Source: Nemertoderma westbladi
Lineage: Eukaryota > Xenacoelomorpha > Nemertodermatida > Nemertodermatidae
Assembly: GCA_032718475.1 (NCBI GenBank)
Contig: JAUCBJ010000550.1
Coordinates: forward strand, 1-64,000
DNA length: 64,000 bases
Direction of reading: 5' to 3'
Part shown: positions 11,161-22,301 of the stretch, piece by piece
Layout of the letters: every line of letters starts with the position of its first letter
Position numbering within the stretch: position 1 is the first letter of the stretch
Notes under the pieces: model-generated
What the model saw: the letters and a program-made list of their open reading frames with translations, nothing else
Told to the model about the DNA's origin: nothing
Database searches by the model: none
Translations under genes and position numbers: made by a program

Positions 11161-12120
11161 ATACAGTAATAAATAGGCTGATAGGTAGAGACTTAGTACA
11201 ACCCATCGAGCAGCATGCGAGTAATATCCACAAATGCTGTAATGACTAATATGCAGTAAATATAGATAGATTATATATCAGTATATTATTGACTAAAATG
11301 GAATACTACAGTCAGACAGTACTAGGCCTATATAATAATAAACAAAATATACATAGCGGTTCGCTGGCATTTAGTCCTAAATCAAAAATTAAGTCACTCA
11401 CTGCTGCACTGTCAGACTGGTGGACCCTTCACGCGCAGGCAGGCAGGTGCAGCATGTGCAGTGCAGATGTCTGGATGTGTGTTACATGAAATAACGGGCA
11501 GAAGGCAGGAAGGGTGCAGGAGTCTGGGAGTGAGCCGGACACTTTACCACACTGCCATTTCAGCATTTCAACACAGGCCATTTCGACACAGACTGACAGA
11601 AATTCTGTAACGAAGTGTCTTGTGTCGGTAGTTCCTGATTTCTGCTACTGTCTGACTGTGTTATACTGTCAGACTGTTACAGTGTTAGGCCTATACTACT
11701 GTACTAAGGTGTCCTGTCAGCCTGTGCTGCCAGGCTGCTGTGTCAGTGTGTTCGGCAGTTTGGCTAGGCTAGACTCAACAGGTCAATTGTCAACTATCAC
11801 GCTGTCGTTTGCAATTTGACTGTAGGCAGCGAGAGAGACAGAAACCGGTCCAGTCTGCCAGTCCAGTCCGCCAGTGCAGTGACAGTACTGCAGTACCGGA
11901 ACTGCAGTACGACTGTACGAGTACAGCTGCTGAGCTGCAGTCAGTCCAGTCGTGTGTGTGTAGTCTAGCAGGCTGCGAGTTGAGTGCCTGGTTCTCCTCC
12001 AGTCTACCAGTACTGCAGTAGCAAAAAACTATTAGTTTCTCTCTTTCCGGTTCGATAACCTTATATATCCTTTGTGTAGCAGCGCAGCTACTATATATTA
12101 TAATGTAGCTGTACTGCTGT
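11161..12120. other. Intergenic DNA, no gene supported
   Basis: Slightly less AT-rich, with many CAGTCTG/CAGTACTG words (11,400-12,020) that keep several frames open. No domain, signal peptide or splice structure supports the open frames at 11,514-11,819 and 11,809-12,021. Confidence 0.4.
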
Positions 12121-12126
12121 AGTTAT

Positions 12127-13475
12127 AGGGGTGGGGTGGGCGCTTTAGGTCAATGGGTACAAACAAAGGTCAATGGGTACAACGAGTCAAAGGGAACAAA
12201 ACGTGTCAAAGGTTACAACATGAAAAGGTACGACGAGACAAAGGGTACAAACCAGGCGGTCAAAGGGTAGTTAGTTTAGTTTATTTATAGACCAGACCAG
12301 CACATAATATAATTTAAACACACAAATTAAATGTACAATGTTGAACGTTCTAGTCTACGAGTTACTAATATTTCAAATAATATAAATTATACTATTAGAA
12401 TTTAAACACTCAAATTAAATGTACAACGTAGTCTACGAGTTACTAATATTTACCGTAATAGTCCCAAGTATTATCAATAATTTGATCAAAATAAATAATA
12501 CCAATTACAACTTACAGGTAATGTCCGAAAAACCTAAAACCTATATTATCGAAAGTGAATATATCATGGTCGAGTATTTTCCATACGGCATTCAAAACAA
12601 TAAATATAATACTAGTGGTGTCCTAAAAAGAAATAGATAGATAATTAAATAAATATATACAATAATTATTGTTGCTAATAACCGAAAACAATTGTTTGCA
12701 TGTATTTCAGTCACACTAAAATAGAGTAAGAATTATATTAAATCTCTCAAGGAAAAGCCTCAGAAAGTTTGTATGCCATTTCTGCACCGTCAACCCACGA
12801 CAATTTTCCAAATTCACATATGTCGTCCAAGGGACATTCGCGACGAATAGTGTCTGTCAGCTTACAGGCTGTACAAAAACGTGGTACAACATGTGGTACA
12901 AAACAGGACGTCAAAGGGTACAAACAAAACGAGTCAAAGTGTATAACATCAAAGGGTCCAACGAGTCAAAGTGTATAACATCAAAGGGTTCAACGAGTCA
13001 AAGAGTACAAACCAGGCGGTTATTTAGTTCGTATATTATTTTGGTTAGGGTTAGTTGGTCAGGCCTCAACCATAACTGATTAAAACTGTCATGTAACCCG
13101 AACCCTAAATCATAATCTAAGAAATTTAGCGGAATTTCTGACATTATTGACATCTAGGCCCGAAGGGCCGTTAACTTAGGATGATGACTTAGACTTAGGG
13201 TTACATGACAGACAGTTTTAATTAGGGTTGAGGCCGCCACTACAATAACCAGCGAGGTTCATACAGTATAAAAATCCCTGTTGTTCACTTTGTCCTGTTG
13301 TAGGCCTACCCTTTCTATAACATTTGTACCCTTTGACGTGGTTTTTGTACCCTTTGACATGCCTGTTGTTCACTTTGACCTGTTGTATCCCTTTTTCCAT
13401 TTTTGTACTCTTTGACTCAATGTACCCGCATGTACCTACAATTGACTCGGAATCGTGGGGTGGGTAGTTTGAGTT
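12127..13475. mobile_element. Fold-back element built of GTCAAAGGGTACAA subrepeats
   Basis: The left side (12,130-12,280 and 12,900-13,020) carries repeated GTCAAAGGGTACAA/GAGTCAAAG words. The right side (13,270-13,440) carries their reverse complement (TTGTACCCTTTGAC). The outer ends share a GGGGTGGG motif. The centre (about 13,040-13,240) is an imperfect palindrome with GGTCAGGCCTCAACC and GGGTTACATGACAG opposed to their complements. No protein is encoded. Confidence 0.75.
12308..12466. repeat. Direct repeat pair, about 65 bp each
   Basis: Two copies share AATTTAAACACNCAAATTAA, ATGTACAA and TAGTCTACGAGTTACTAATA. They start near 12,312 and 12,399, inside the left part of the fold-back. The first has a roughly 9-bp insertion relative to the second. 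Confidence 0.75.
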
Positions 13476-14131
13476 AATAATGGCGTTATTTGGGTGGGAT
13501 GGTGGTCATACAGTACTGTACGTACAGTAGGGCTCCCAAACCACTGCGTTATTTAACGTGTTGCGCTATTTCCAAAAGTTTGCCTTGCGTTATTCGACTA
13601 TTATTGAGCAAAACCCATGAAAATTGCGTTAACAAAAAATTATCAGTTTTTGCGTTATATATATGTGAATGAGCCCCTATTGCATTCCCAATACAGTAGG
13701 CCTACAGTAAAGGAATACTGTAGGGTCAATATAATTTATGAAAACAATTACGTTGAAATTACACATGCATACATCTCTAGCAATTCATATTATATTGAAC
13801 CTTTTAGACCTTAAATATAGATGCATTAGCAGCTAATTATTCTCCAGTCAGTATAATATTGTGTGATCAATATTTGAGTTATACTGTACAGAAAATTCTA
13901 ATTGTTCTCCTCCTGCGAACCTATCTCTGAACTGAACTGAATTCCAGTTCGTTTATTCCAAAAAGCCTGAAAAAGATTATTTTTTTATTACTATTATTAA
14001 TCAATTAATAAGTGTACAAAAAAATTACAGCTATGAAATTAATTGTTATTTTTTTCAATTAATTTTTTTAGATTCTATGAAGTGTTTTCGTTGCAATAGC
14101 TAGTGTTTCATTCCAAAACTTACATATATAT
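13476..14131. other. Intergenic DNA, no gene seen
   Basis: AT-rich DNA with no supported coding frame or repeat family. Confidence 0.4.
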
Positions 14132-14217
14132 AGCTAATTTTACTCGCGATATTTTTACCCGCGATATTTTAATTCTCTATTTTTTATTCTCGATATTTTT
14201 ACTCTCGAAATTTTAAG
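14132..14217. repeat. Short GCGATATTTTTAC-type array, left of the 14.3-kb fold-back
   Basis: Degenerate copies of an approximately 15-bp unit around CTCGATATTTTTACT. They end directly at a C24 run. Confidence 0.75.
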
Positions 14218-14241
14218 CCCCCCCCCCCCCCCCCCCCCCCC
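14218..14241. repeat. Poly-C tract (C24)
   Basis: Run of 24 C between the left 15-bp array and the fold-back. The equivalent place on the right reads only CCCTCCCC. Confidence 0.95.
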
Positions 14242-14257
14242 TTAATATTAATAATAT

Positions 14258-14831
14258 AGTAGCACATTTTCTGACCAAAAAGTCGAATTTTTGAAACATA
14301 TCCTACCTGATGCAGAATTTCATGCTGAATCCAAATATGGAAACCGTTTTCCCATATGCTTATCTCTAAGAAAAGAGCTTTAGAATGAGCCTAAAACGGC
14401 CTAAAACGGCCACTAGAACTGGAGATTATACATTTTGAAGATCTCCGATGACCGATAAGTCTATTCCGTGTAATCCCGCAAAGACCGCAGAGTCGCTTAT
14501 TCGAATCCCGTCTTCATTCCGGAGACTTGAAGTTGTCTTATAAACTGACAAGTAGGTCCAATAATCATAAAAAAATACCTTCTCAATTAAAATTTTGTGC
14601 TCTTTCTCGTGGAGACAACCAATTGGCACCACTGGGCACAGAAATTTGCAGAAATTGAATGCAAACCCCAAACTTCATCGCCTTTGCCGATATCGCGATA
14701 TATCGGAGCCAGTATCTTCTATCCCAGATATCTCGAAAACTAATCTTTCCATATTTGGATTCAGCATGAAATTCTGCATCAGATAGGATATGTTTCAAAA
14801 ATTCGTCTTTTTGGTCAGAAAATGCGCTACC
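14258..14831. mobile_element. Fold-back element, arms about 85 bp
   Basis: The left arm (14,258-14,345) contains TTTCTGACCAAAAAGTCGAA and ATGCAGAATTTCATGCTGAA. The right arm (14,745-14,831) is its reverse complement with a few changes. It is flanked on both sides by the same 15-bp GATATTTTTACTC repeat, as if inserted in, or carrying, that array. There is no coding capacity. Confidence 0.85.
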
Positions 14832-14851
14832 CTCCCCTTAACTCTCTATAA

Positions 14852-14958
14852 TTTAACTCGCGATATTTTTACTCTCGATATTTTTACTCTCGATATTTTT
14901 ACTCTCGATATTTTTACTCGCGATATTTTTATTCTCGAGATTTATAAACTCGCGATAA
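14852..14958. repeat. 15-bp tandem array, about 7 copies
   Basis: Unit ACTCTCGATATTTTT, with CTCGCG variants at the edges. It belongs to the same family as the array left of the fold-back. Confidence 0.9.
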
Positions 14959-14959
14959 A

Positions 14960-15545
14960 AAATGTAAAAAATTATTTTAAAGAATTAATTTAGTCATATG
15001 TTCATTGACTGGACTGCACAAAATAGTTAAATTAACCGATTAGAAGGTATAACAAACATTTTAAAAATTATTATTATTATTAATAACTATAGACTTCGCG
15101 GACAAGTGAGATGAGGGCTACAGTAATACCGTACAGATACTCTTGGTAGATATTTTCCCACGAAATAAATATGGTTAATTTTATATTGTATCAATTCATT
15201 TTATTATTATTATTATTTAACATAATTAATTATATAATTATACATTAATTTATAATAAATTACAAACATATAATACTGATATATAGATATATAAATAAAA
15301 CTGTATACTATTGATATACAGTAACAGTACCGGTAATATATAAAACACACAAAGGTACCGGTATCTGCAACATGAAATAATTATTATTCCCTCATAATTA
15401 TAGTATTGCTACATATTGGAAAGTAGAAATGGACGAATATAATTTAACTATAAAAATTCTATAACGAAATCAAATTTCTGCTATCCAAAAGAGCCATGCA
15501 TGTCAGTAATCAGCTGACGACATTTACTGTACATTTACTGTTTAC
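14960..15545. other. Intergenic DNA, no gene seen
   Basis: Very AT-rich, with TTATTATTA runs and two ACCGGTA words. I see nothing else. Confidence 0.4.
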
Positions 15546-15554
15546 TATAGCTGG

Positions 15555-15780
15555 GCGCGGGTGTTCCGACCAGAAGGCCGTGAGTTCGAACCCCAGAGCA
15601 ATCCAGTATTATTTAAGCTGAGTCAGTACCCCAGTGGAGTACAAGGACAGTCTAATCTGATATAACACCGGTAGTGTAGCGGCCGTCTGACTGTCAAAGT
15701 GAAAGTATCTTGCCAGTATACATACCGCGCTCATAGGTTGAGCTACTTCCCTGTGCTATGGATATGTACCAAGGACTACC
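15555..15780 (+). mobile_element. tRNA-derived SINE-like sequence
   Basis: GAGTTCGAACCCC (15,580-15,592) is a good tRNA B-box. An A-box-like stretch lies about 30 bp upstream in a cloverleaf-like setting. The following sequence has a second tRNA-like word (TAGTGTAGCGGCCGTCTG at 15,673). It does not fold as a complete tRNA gene, so I call it a SINE remnant. Confidence 0.45.
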
Positions 15781-16409
15781 GGTACTCTACTTAGAGTACC
15801 GATAGTCCTTGGTAGGCGCAGTAGGCCTATATTATAACTAGAAAGGATTGAATAGCAATAGAGAGGGAATGAGAGTTTTCGAACTTGGAATTAATAGTGT
15901 CGAGTGTCGACTCAACCTTCAATAACAGATAGAGATCAAGAGAGTTGTATCCGGGTTTACTTTACAAGTTGTACACAAAACAAATACCAATTTTTCTTGA
16001 ATTTAATAAATTTGTTATCCTCACCTGACGTGGTTCCTGAGAAATCCCCATTCTGAGGGAAGCAAATACAGCATAGCAGTACGTCAGCTGATCACTGATT
16101 GAATACAAACTTATCGTACCAAAGCGCTTCTACACTACTACTAATTTCCAGATACATTATACAACAAACTACTAACTACATACACTATGGACCATGTATA
16201 TTATATATACAGTAACCCAATTAGACTGAACTACTAATTCTAGAGCTATTAATAGCTACTGTACCTATGTAGGCCTATATTATATTAGCGATAGGCCTAC
16301 CTCTTCGAGTGTAAATAAAACGCACGATTAATCGCCATCTCAGGCTAAAATTAGCAAAAATATTGCATCTGGAATATTATGGTGACGATTATCATTTATT
16401 GTTAAAATT

Positions 16410-17150
16410 TAAAAGTTTTAAAGTACTGTAGGCCTATTATTGGCACAATTCCGACATAAAATTGTTTTAAAGTATTATTGGCACAATTCCGAAAATTCAA
16501 CATTTTAAAGTTAAAATCATTTTAAAGCATCATTGGCACAATTCCTAAATATAACATTTTAAAGTTAAAATCGTTTTAAAGTATTATTGGCACAATTCCG
16601 AAATTTAACATTTTAAAGTTAAAATCGTTTAAAGTATTATTGGCACAATTACTACAAAATCGTTTTAAAGTATTATTGTCAAAATTCCGACATTTAACAT
16701 TTTAAAGTTAAAATCGTTTAAGGTATTATTTGCACAATTCCGACAAAATCGTTTTAAAGTGTTATTGGCACAATTCCGAAATTTAACATTTTAAAGTTAA
16801 ATCGTTTAAAGTATTATTGGCACAATTACTACAAAATCGTTTTAAAGTATCATTGGCACAATTCCTAAATTTAACATTTTAAAGTTAAAATCGTTTTAAA
16901 GTACCATTAGCACAATTCGTAAATTTAACATTTTAATGTTAAAATCGTTTTAAAGTATCATTGGCACAATTCCTAAATTTAACATTTTAATGTTAAAATC
17001 GTTTTAAAGTACCATTAGCACAATTCCTAAATTTAACATTTTAATGTTAAAATCGTTTTAAAGTATCATTGGCACAATTCCTAAATTTAACATTTTAAAG
17101 TTAAAATCGTTTTCAAGTATTATTGGTACAATTCCGAAATTTAACATTTC
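16410..17150. repeat. 54-bp tandem array 3' of the IP3 receptor
   Basis: About 13 units with core ACATTTTAAAGTTAAAATCG, then TTTTAAAGTATTATTGGCAC and AATTCCGAAATTTA. Several units are shortened, missing about 20 bp. The unit contains an AACATTTTAAAGTTAAAA near-palindrome. The array ends about 480 bp beyond the receptor stop codon, at or just past the probable transcript end. Confidence 0.9.
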
Positions 17151-17356
17151 TAGCTTATCAGTTAAATCATATGCTCAGCTGTCTGTTTTGAACTGGCTTG
17201 TGTAATAATGGGGTCCCAAACTGTAGTACAGTAGGCCTACAGATAACACCGAAAAACATTTAACTGATTTTTTTATGATAATGCTGAAAAAAGTAAATCC
17301 TCTCACTGAACTCAGATACATATTTCGATTCGACAATCGTTTTAATGTGAAATATT

Positions 17357-17362
17357 TTTATT
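17357..17362 (-). other. Candidate polyadenylation signal of the IP3 receptor
   Basis: AATAAA on the minus strand about 270 nt after the stop codon at 17,634-17,636. It implies a short 3' UTR that stops before the 54-bp array. Confidence 0.45.
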
Positions 17363-17633
17363 TCAAATTCACTGTTTACAATATCTGGTCATTTTCCATT
17401 CTGATAACTGTAATGGTACGTCACTGACAATTTGCTAAATTACAACATTTTCTGATAAATGAAATTGTTCATAATATACATTACACTGACTAACAATATC
17501 TAAACCACAAAGTACCTCCATTCGCATTCGTAACTGAACCAAAACATTTAGACCAAATCATTTGGAATTCCTCAGGATGGACACCTGTGTATTAACCAAT
17601 TATTCATTCAATCCAATATATTTTCAAGCAAAT

Positions 17634-20600
17634 TTAATTATCTTGCTGCAGTGATAATAAATTGACCCTCTGTTTGACCTTTTTCTGATCGGCGATCTGA
17701 TCTCTGAGTTCCAACAACTGGCCACTGAGTGCAGCTACGCGTTCTGTTGTGGCCGCCAGCTGAACTTGCAAAGACCTTAACTCTGATTCCTGACTGTCGC
17801 CATCGTCTGCAGCCAATGACAGGGCGCGCATTCTCGGGAACCAATCATGATTACGACTCTCCACCAATCCGTGGACATACCATTCGGGCCCTGTAAACTC
17901 AGTAGGATCTTTCACTCTAACGAGCACTATAAAATAAAGGTAACTCCACATGTTGTGTTCTAAATTAATATGTTCTTCAAACGACACTGTTCTATTATCA
18001 AAAGCGCTTCTATCAAGCGAGCAGATGAAACATGTATTTTTCAGGATTTCGTCGCGTTGCTGTTTATCACCTCGGAGATCGGCAAAAGTGTCGATGATGA
18101 CTCCGAAAATAAGGTTAAGAGTGATGATGATGACGATGAAAAAGAACAGCAAATCGTATATGACACGAACGATAAAGAGGGGTTCAGAAGAAGATGGGTG
18201 TCTAAGAACATCACCAATGCCTCCGCCATTGCGTAAGCCTTGATTTAAAGTGGTAATGATACACATTATTAGAGTGTCGCAAGCGAGTTCTTTAAGATCA
18301 TCATCATCTTGGATGACGTTTGTACCATTAATGATTTCAGTGACAAAACTGTATCCATCGTGATGTACACCATCATCATCGGGATCGCACTTGTCATCTA
18401 GACAAGCGCCGGCCTCCTGAGGAACTGGATCAACTTCAACCATAAAGTCTTCTCTAAAAAGGAGGTAGCCTACAATAGAAAATAGATAGACAAGAATGAC
18501 AGCCAGAACAGCGGTGAGGACAATAGAGCGACCATTGCGAGTAACAGAACGAATTACGTTGAAAAGAGTTTCTTCTCTGTATACAACGTCAAATAGTAGG
18601 ATACTGTAAACAAAAGGATGTACATAGATTCCCAGAACAATGATCACAGTATAGCCAATATGGTAAAGGAATTCACCATCTGAAATGACTTTGGATATAC
18701 CTTTGCTAATTGTACCTCTGTTTCCCAAATAACTAATAATGAAAATTATTTTATTCATGACATTAATTACACCAAGTGTGAACAAAACTGGTACAATTCC
18801 TAAGGAATAAATTAAAGTGAATATCAGTGACAACACAAAAGATCTAAGACCAGTTATTCGAGGTATAAAGATCAATGTTAGAGTAGATAGAAATAGAGCA
18901 GTCCAAATAAGTATCAAAATTCGCTTGTCTAAATCGTAATCGGTGGCCTCAAATGGATAGAATAGGGCCACAATAAGGTTACTGATAACAGCCAAATTAA
19001 ATGCAATGCTCCCCCATAAACTCATCCTTTGGCTTAAGAAGAACAAGACGGAATGCTCTCTGAGTCGACATTGCCATTTCATTTCCCAAAACATATCATC
19101 ACAGTGCTGATAGAAAGCCGGCACCTTGCTGCCCTGATCGTCACGCTCTGTCGTTAAGTAGGCCTGGTTTTTGGTCTCATCTGTGAGGAACTGACAGACC
19201 CGGGGAATGGGAAACACGATCTGTTCCAAAGAGTGGCCAGCTCGCACTACTTCAATCTGGGCTGTTCTTTTCGCATAGTAGCTAAGAGCTTCGTCTGATG
19301 TGTTTTCAAGTTTGCCATCAGTTTTCAATTCAGTCATCAACTCCTTGTTGTGTTGAGCTAATTGGTGGGCTAATATATATACATTGTGGCCGACAGATTG
19401 GGACGATGATTCTTTGCCACTGATTATATCGTCTGATGATATTTCTGACTCCATTGAACTGCATCTTTCTAAACTATATGCAGTTTTTATAACATCTATA
19501 AGGTCTTTTGTACTCATATTGTAGAGAATACGTTCGGCAGTCTCGGAGTCATTTCTGCTTTCCATAATAGCTAGTAAGAGTTTTGAAGCATTGTCTTTGA
19601 CATCCAACACCAAATCCATGTGCTTAAATCCCAGTGGGTTAATGTCATTTATAACCAAAGCAATAATTATATCGATGCCATTACTTTCATGTGTTGTTAT
19701 GGCAGTTTGATTGTCATGGCAAGGTCCTTGGCAATATTCTGTTAGGGTCTGCAATGTTTGATTGACTAAATGGACATTGTATTCGTTGATGTAAAGGCCC
19801 AGTAATCCGAGACCCCCAGTCGTGCTGCCACAAATGCAATCCAAAAACTGAAGGCATCCGCAAACCATGTTAAAGTTGGTGCGACTTTCTTGGGATCGCA
19901 GGTAATTCTGCAATTTAATGTTATGGTTTTCGCATAAAAGTTGAAGGAATCTCAGAATTGGTTGCATCACTTGTACAGGAGAACTCAAGGTTTTTCTTGG
20001 TTCCGATTTGTTGGTTTCCACATCTAGAATCGATTGAGATTGAGCTGATATACCCAATATAGCTTTTGTTGAACTATAATTATCACCTGCGGACTTATTA
20101 AGATTAGATGTAAATGTACCTGGCCTTTTTAAAGATTGTTTTCTTGGCTGCTCATCCTCTGTCACCGTATGAATGGACACTCCAGCCTTGATTTCAGCCA
20201 TAGCCTCATTAATTTTGTCATAAAATACCGCAAAGAACTTCTCAGCTTTGTTTTCACTACAAAGTAATTCGAAGAAAGACTGCTGAATTATTCCATTTCC
20301 TCCTTCGAGTAAAGCGATGCCTAACTCTACTGTACCTATAAAGATAGCAATATCTGTGGTGTGGATCACTAAGTTTACTATAAGACGACTAGCTCCTTGA
20401 CTATCAAGGTTACGCTGAATTTGACTCAGTGATAGATCAGATCGCCCTTTAGCCGGTAATACCTTAAATTCACCATTTACTTCGTGTACATTCAATGTTC
20501 CAAAATACCACTTAAGTAATGAGAACCGAAGCTGTTTGCTTTTCAAGTTGAACTCAACATCCTCAATTGAAACACCTGGAATTAACATTTCTTTTAGTAT

Positions 20601-22301
20601 TTTAAGAACCTTTATACAAAGTTTATCCTCATTTTGCTCTTCGAGATGATCTGTGTGTTTGATGAATGTAGCTATGAACCCACCAGATTCACAGTGTAGG
20701 TATGGCTCTGTGTCTTTAGGGAAAAGAAAGGATGGATTGTGCAGGACATCAACCAGCACTGAGAGTTCGGCTTGAATGAACATCTTGAGGCGATTATCAA
20801 GACTTTTTACAACATTGAGCAGGCCTCCAACAATATTGCGATAATCTCTCGACATTCCGACCAAAGAGTCTCGATCAAGAGTACGGCTGCGGAAAGGTTT
20901 CAAGAACCCCCACTTACTGGAATACATATTGGAATGGAATTCGACATCTTTGGGGATTGGTAATTCCTGTACGTGGCAAATATTGATGAGAACTTTAACG
21001 CAAGACTCAACAGCAAACCGTTGATTCCCTGTTAACCAGGAATAAGAAGCAATAGTGCTCATTGATTCAACTAGTTTTTGTATTGCCGTTTTTCTTAATT
21101 GAACGGCAGAAGTTTGATCGAAATAGGGACTCTTGAAAAAGGCGTTTACAACATTAGCTATTGTATCCGTAACATAATGTTCTAGTTTGACGTCAATATG
21201 ACAGCGATCGGAACCGGGCGAGCTAATTCGTCTGATATCCAGGAGGAAGTTGTCAAAAAGTTGCCACATATGGTTGGAGATATATATTTCCTTCATTTCA
21301 ACTTCTGTATCGATGTAGCAGTGGTTGAGAAAATTTATGTATGAATCCTTCACCTCTGGAAGGCAGTCTGGATGAACAACAACAGCTGTTATTGTGTCAA
21401 GTGGTAGGAGAGAGTGGCATTTAATTTCTGTGAAGACATTCTTACCTTCCGTGCATACTGCCAACAAACGCACAAGGTGGATATGGAAGAGTAGAGGCGA
21501 TGTTGGATTGGTTGTATCTCGGAACGACCGCATCATAGCAACCAAAGTATCCAATGCCTGCACATCGTTATAGAAGAGAAGCACTTCATCACCCGAGTTG
21601 CTAAGTTCAGCCATCAACATATCTTGCGTCTTTCTAATGAATCGACCGTCACATTTCACTATTGTTTGCAAAAACTTAATGTACGTAATATTTCTGCCAT
21701 AAACTTCAATGCAACGTACAATATGCTGCACAATTCGCTCACCAACACTGTTACACAACTCAAAATTGTTAAAAAATATTAGTCGACACGTTTCTGTTTC
21801 CAAGAGAGAAAGAAAACTTCGGTCACCATGCTGGCAAAACATAATCCTATCTAGATAGCGAAATAGTAACGACTGGTTGTTGGAGTTGTTCAGACAAAGA
21901 TTTTGCAGGAAACTGTGGCATAAACGTTTGATCTCGTTCATCCGTAGATCGAAAGGATCGCAACTCATGTCGAGCAGCTCGAGAACAACCGAATGAGCGC
22001 CCATATTCTTGAGTAGCTGTTGTTCGTGTCTCCTGCTGCGTCTACCGGTAGGCCCATAATCGACACACAGTTTTATCAACCTGATTAAAATGTTCTGCAG
22101 TCGAACGTAGTTCTGTAAGGAACTCGATTCTATTCGAGGTCCGTGTTGTAAGTCTAGAGGAGCTCCTTCTTTGCCGAGTTTCTGGATTACATTCTGGCCT
22201 GTCTCGTTGTCCTTCCGTTTACTAATTTTCTCCCCTTTCGCTGGTCTATAGATCCACAACTCCGATTTCTCCTCTAGTAGACGAATTTCATCCAGATCTC
22301 T
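17634..22301 (-). CDS. ITPR: IP3 receptor, terminal exon of 4,668 nt
   Basis: 1,555 codons in one exon. It begins [20 protein letters not shown] after a CCACAG acceptor. It covers the RIH-type helical domains (conserved [55 protein letters not shown]). Membrane segments start at [20 protein letters not shown] (near 19,020). The selectivity filter GGGIGD is at 18,210-18,227, followed by S6. Next come a CFIC...H..H zinc-finger-like linker and WFPRMRAL, then the C-terminal coiled coil. Ends QQDN-stop. In vertebrates this part is divided among dozens of exons. Confidence 0.97.
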   Translation of the reverse strand, partial: RDLDEIRLLEEKSELWIYRPAKGEKISKRKDNETGQNVIQKLGKEGAPLDLQHGPRIESSSLQNYVRLQNILIRLIKLCVDYGPTGRRSRRHEQQLLKNMGAHSVVLELLDMSCDPFDLRMNEIKRLCHSFLQNLCLNNSNNQSLLFRYLDRIMFCQHGDRSFLSLLETETCRLIFFNNFELCNSVGERIVQHIVRCIEVYGRNITYIKFLQTIVKCDGRFIRKTQDMLMAELSNSGDEVLLFYNDVQALDTLVAMMRSFRDTTNPTSPLLFHIHLVRLLAVCTEGKNVFTEIKCHSLLPLDTITAVVVHPDCLPEVKDSYINFLNHCYIDTEVEMKEIYISNHMWQLFDNFLLDIRRISSPGSDRCHIDVKLEHYVTDTIANVVNAFFKSPYFDQTSAVQLRKTAIQKLVESMSTIASYSWLTGNQRFAVESCVKVLINICHVQELPIPKDVEFHSNMYSSKWGFLKPFRSRTLDRDSLVGMSRDYRNIVGGLLNVVKSLDNRLKMFIQAELSVLVDVLHNPSFLFPKDTEPYLHCESGGFIATFIKHTDHLEEQNEDKLCIKVLKILKEMLIPGVSIEDVEFNLKSKQLRFSLLKWYFGTLNVHEVNGEFKVLPAKGRSDLSLSQIQRNLDSQGASRLIVNLVIHTTDIAIFIGTVELGIALLEGGNGIIQQSFFELLCSENKAEKFFAVFYDKINEAMAEIKAGVSIHTVTEDEQPRKQSLKRPGTFTSNLNKSAGDNYSSTKAILGISAQSQSILDVETNKSEPRKTLSSPVQVMQPILRFLQLLCENHNIKLQNYLRSQESRTNFNMVCGCLQFLDCICGSTTGGLGLLGLYINEYNVHLVNQTLQTLTEYCQGPCHDNQTAITTHESNGIDIIIALVINDINPLGFKHMDLVLDVKDNASKLLLAIMESRNDSETAERILYNMSTKDLIDVIKTAYSLERCSSMESEISSDDIISGKESSSQSVGHNVYILAHQLAQHNKELMTELKTDGKLENTSDEALSYYAKRTAQIEVVRAGHSLEQIVFPIPRVCQFLTDETKNQAYLTTERDDQGSKVPAFYQHCDDMFWEMKWQCRLREHSVLFFLSQRMSLWGSIAFNLAVISNLIVALFYPFEATDYDLDKRILILIWTALFLSTLTLIFIPRITGLRSFVLSLIFTLIYSLGIVPVLFTLGVINVMNKIIFIISYLGNRGTISKGISKVISDGEFLYHIGYTVIIVLGIYVHPFVYSILLFDVVYREETLFNVIRSVTRNGRSIVLTAVLAVILVYLFSIVGYLLFREDFMVEVDPVPQEAGACLDDKCDPDDDGVHHDGYSFVTEIINGTNVIQDDDDLKELACDTLIMCIITTLNQGLRNGGGIGDVLRHPSSSEPLFIVRVIYDLLFFFIVIIITLNLIFGVIIDTFADLRGDKQQRDEILKNTCFICSLDRSAFDNRTVSFEEHINLEHNMWSYLYFIVLVRVKDPTEFTGPEWYVHGLVESRNHDWFPRMRALSLAADDGDSQESELRSLQVQLAATTERVAALSGQLLELRDQIADQKKVKQRVNLLSLQQDN

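Noticed and set aside
13040-13060. Interstitial telomeric repeat (GGTTAGGGTTAGTTGG)
   Set aside because: Only about two units, inside the palindromic centre of a fold-back element.
14426-14798. Small frames inside the 14.3-kb fold-back
   Set aside because: They run through the inverted-repeat arms and have no protein features.
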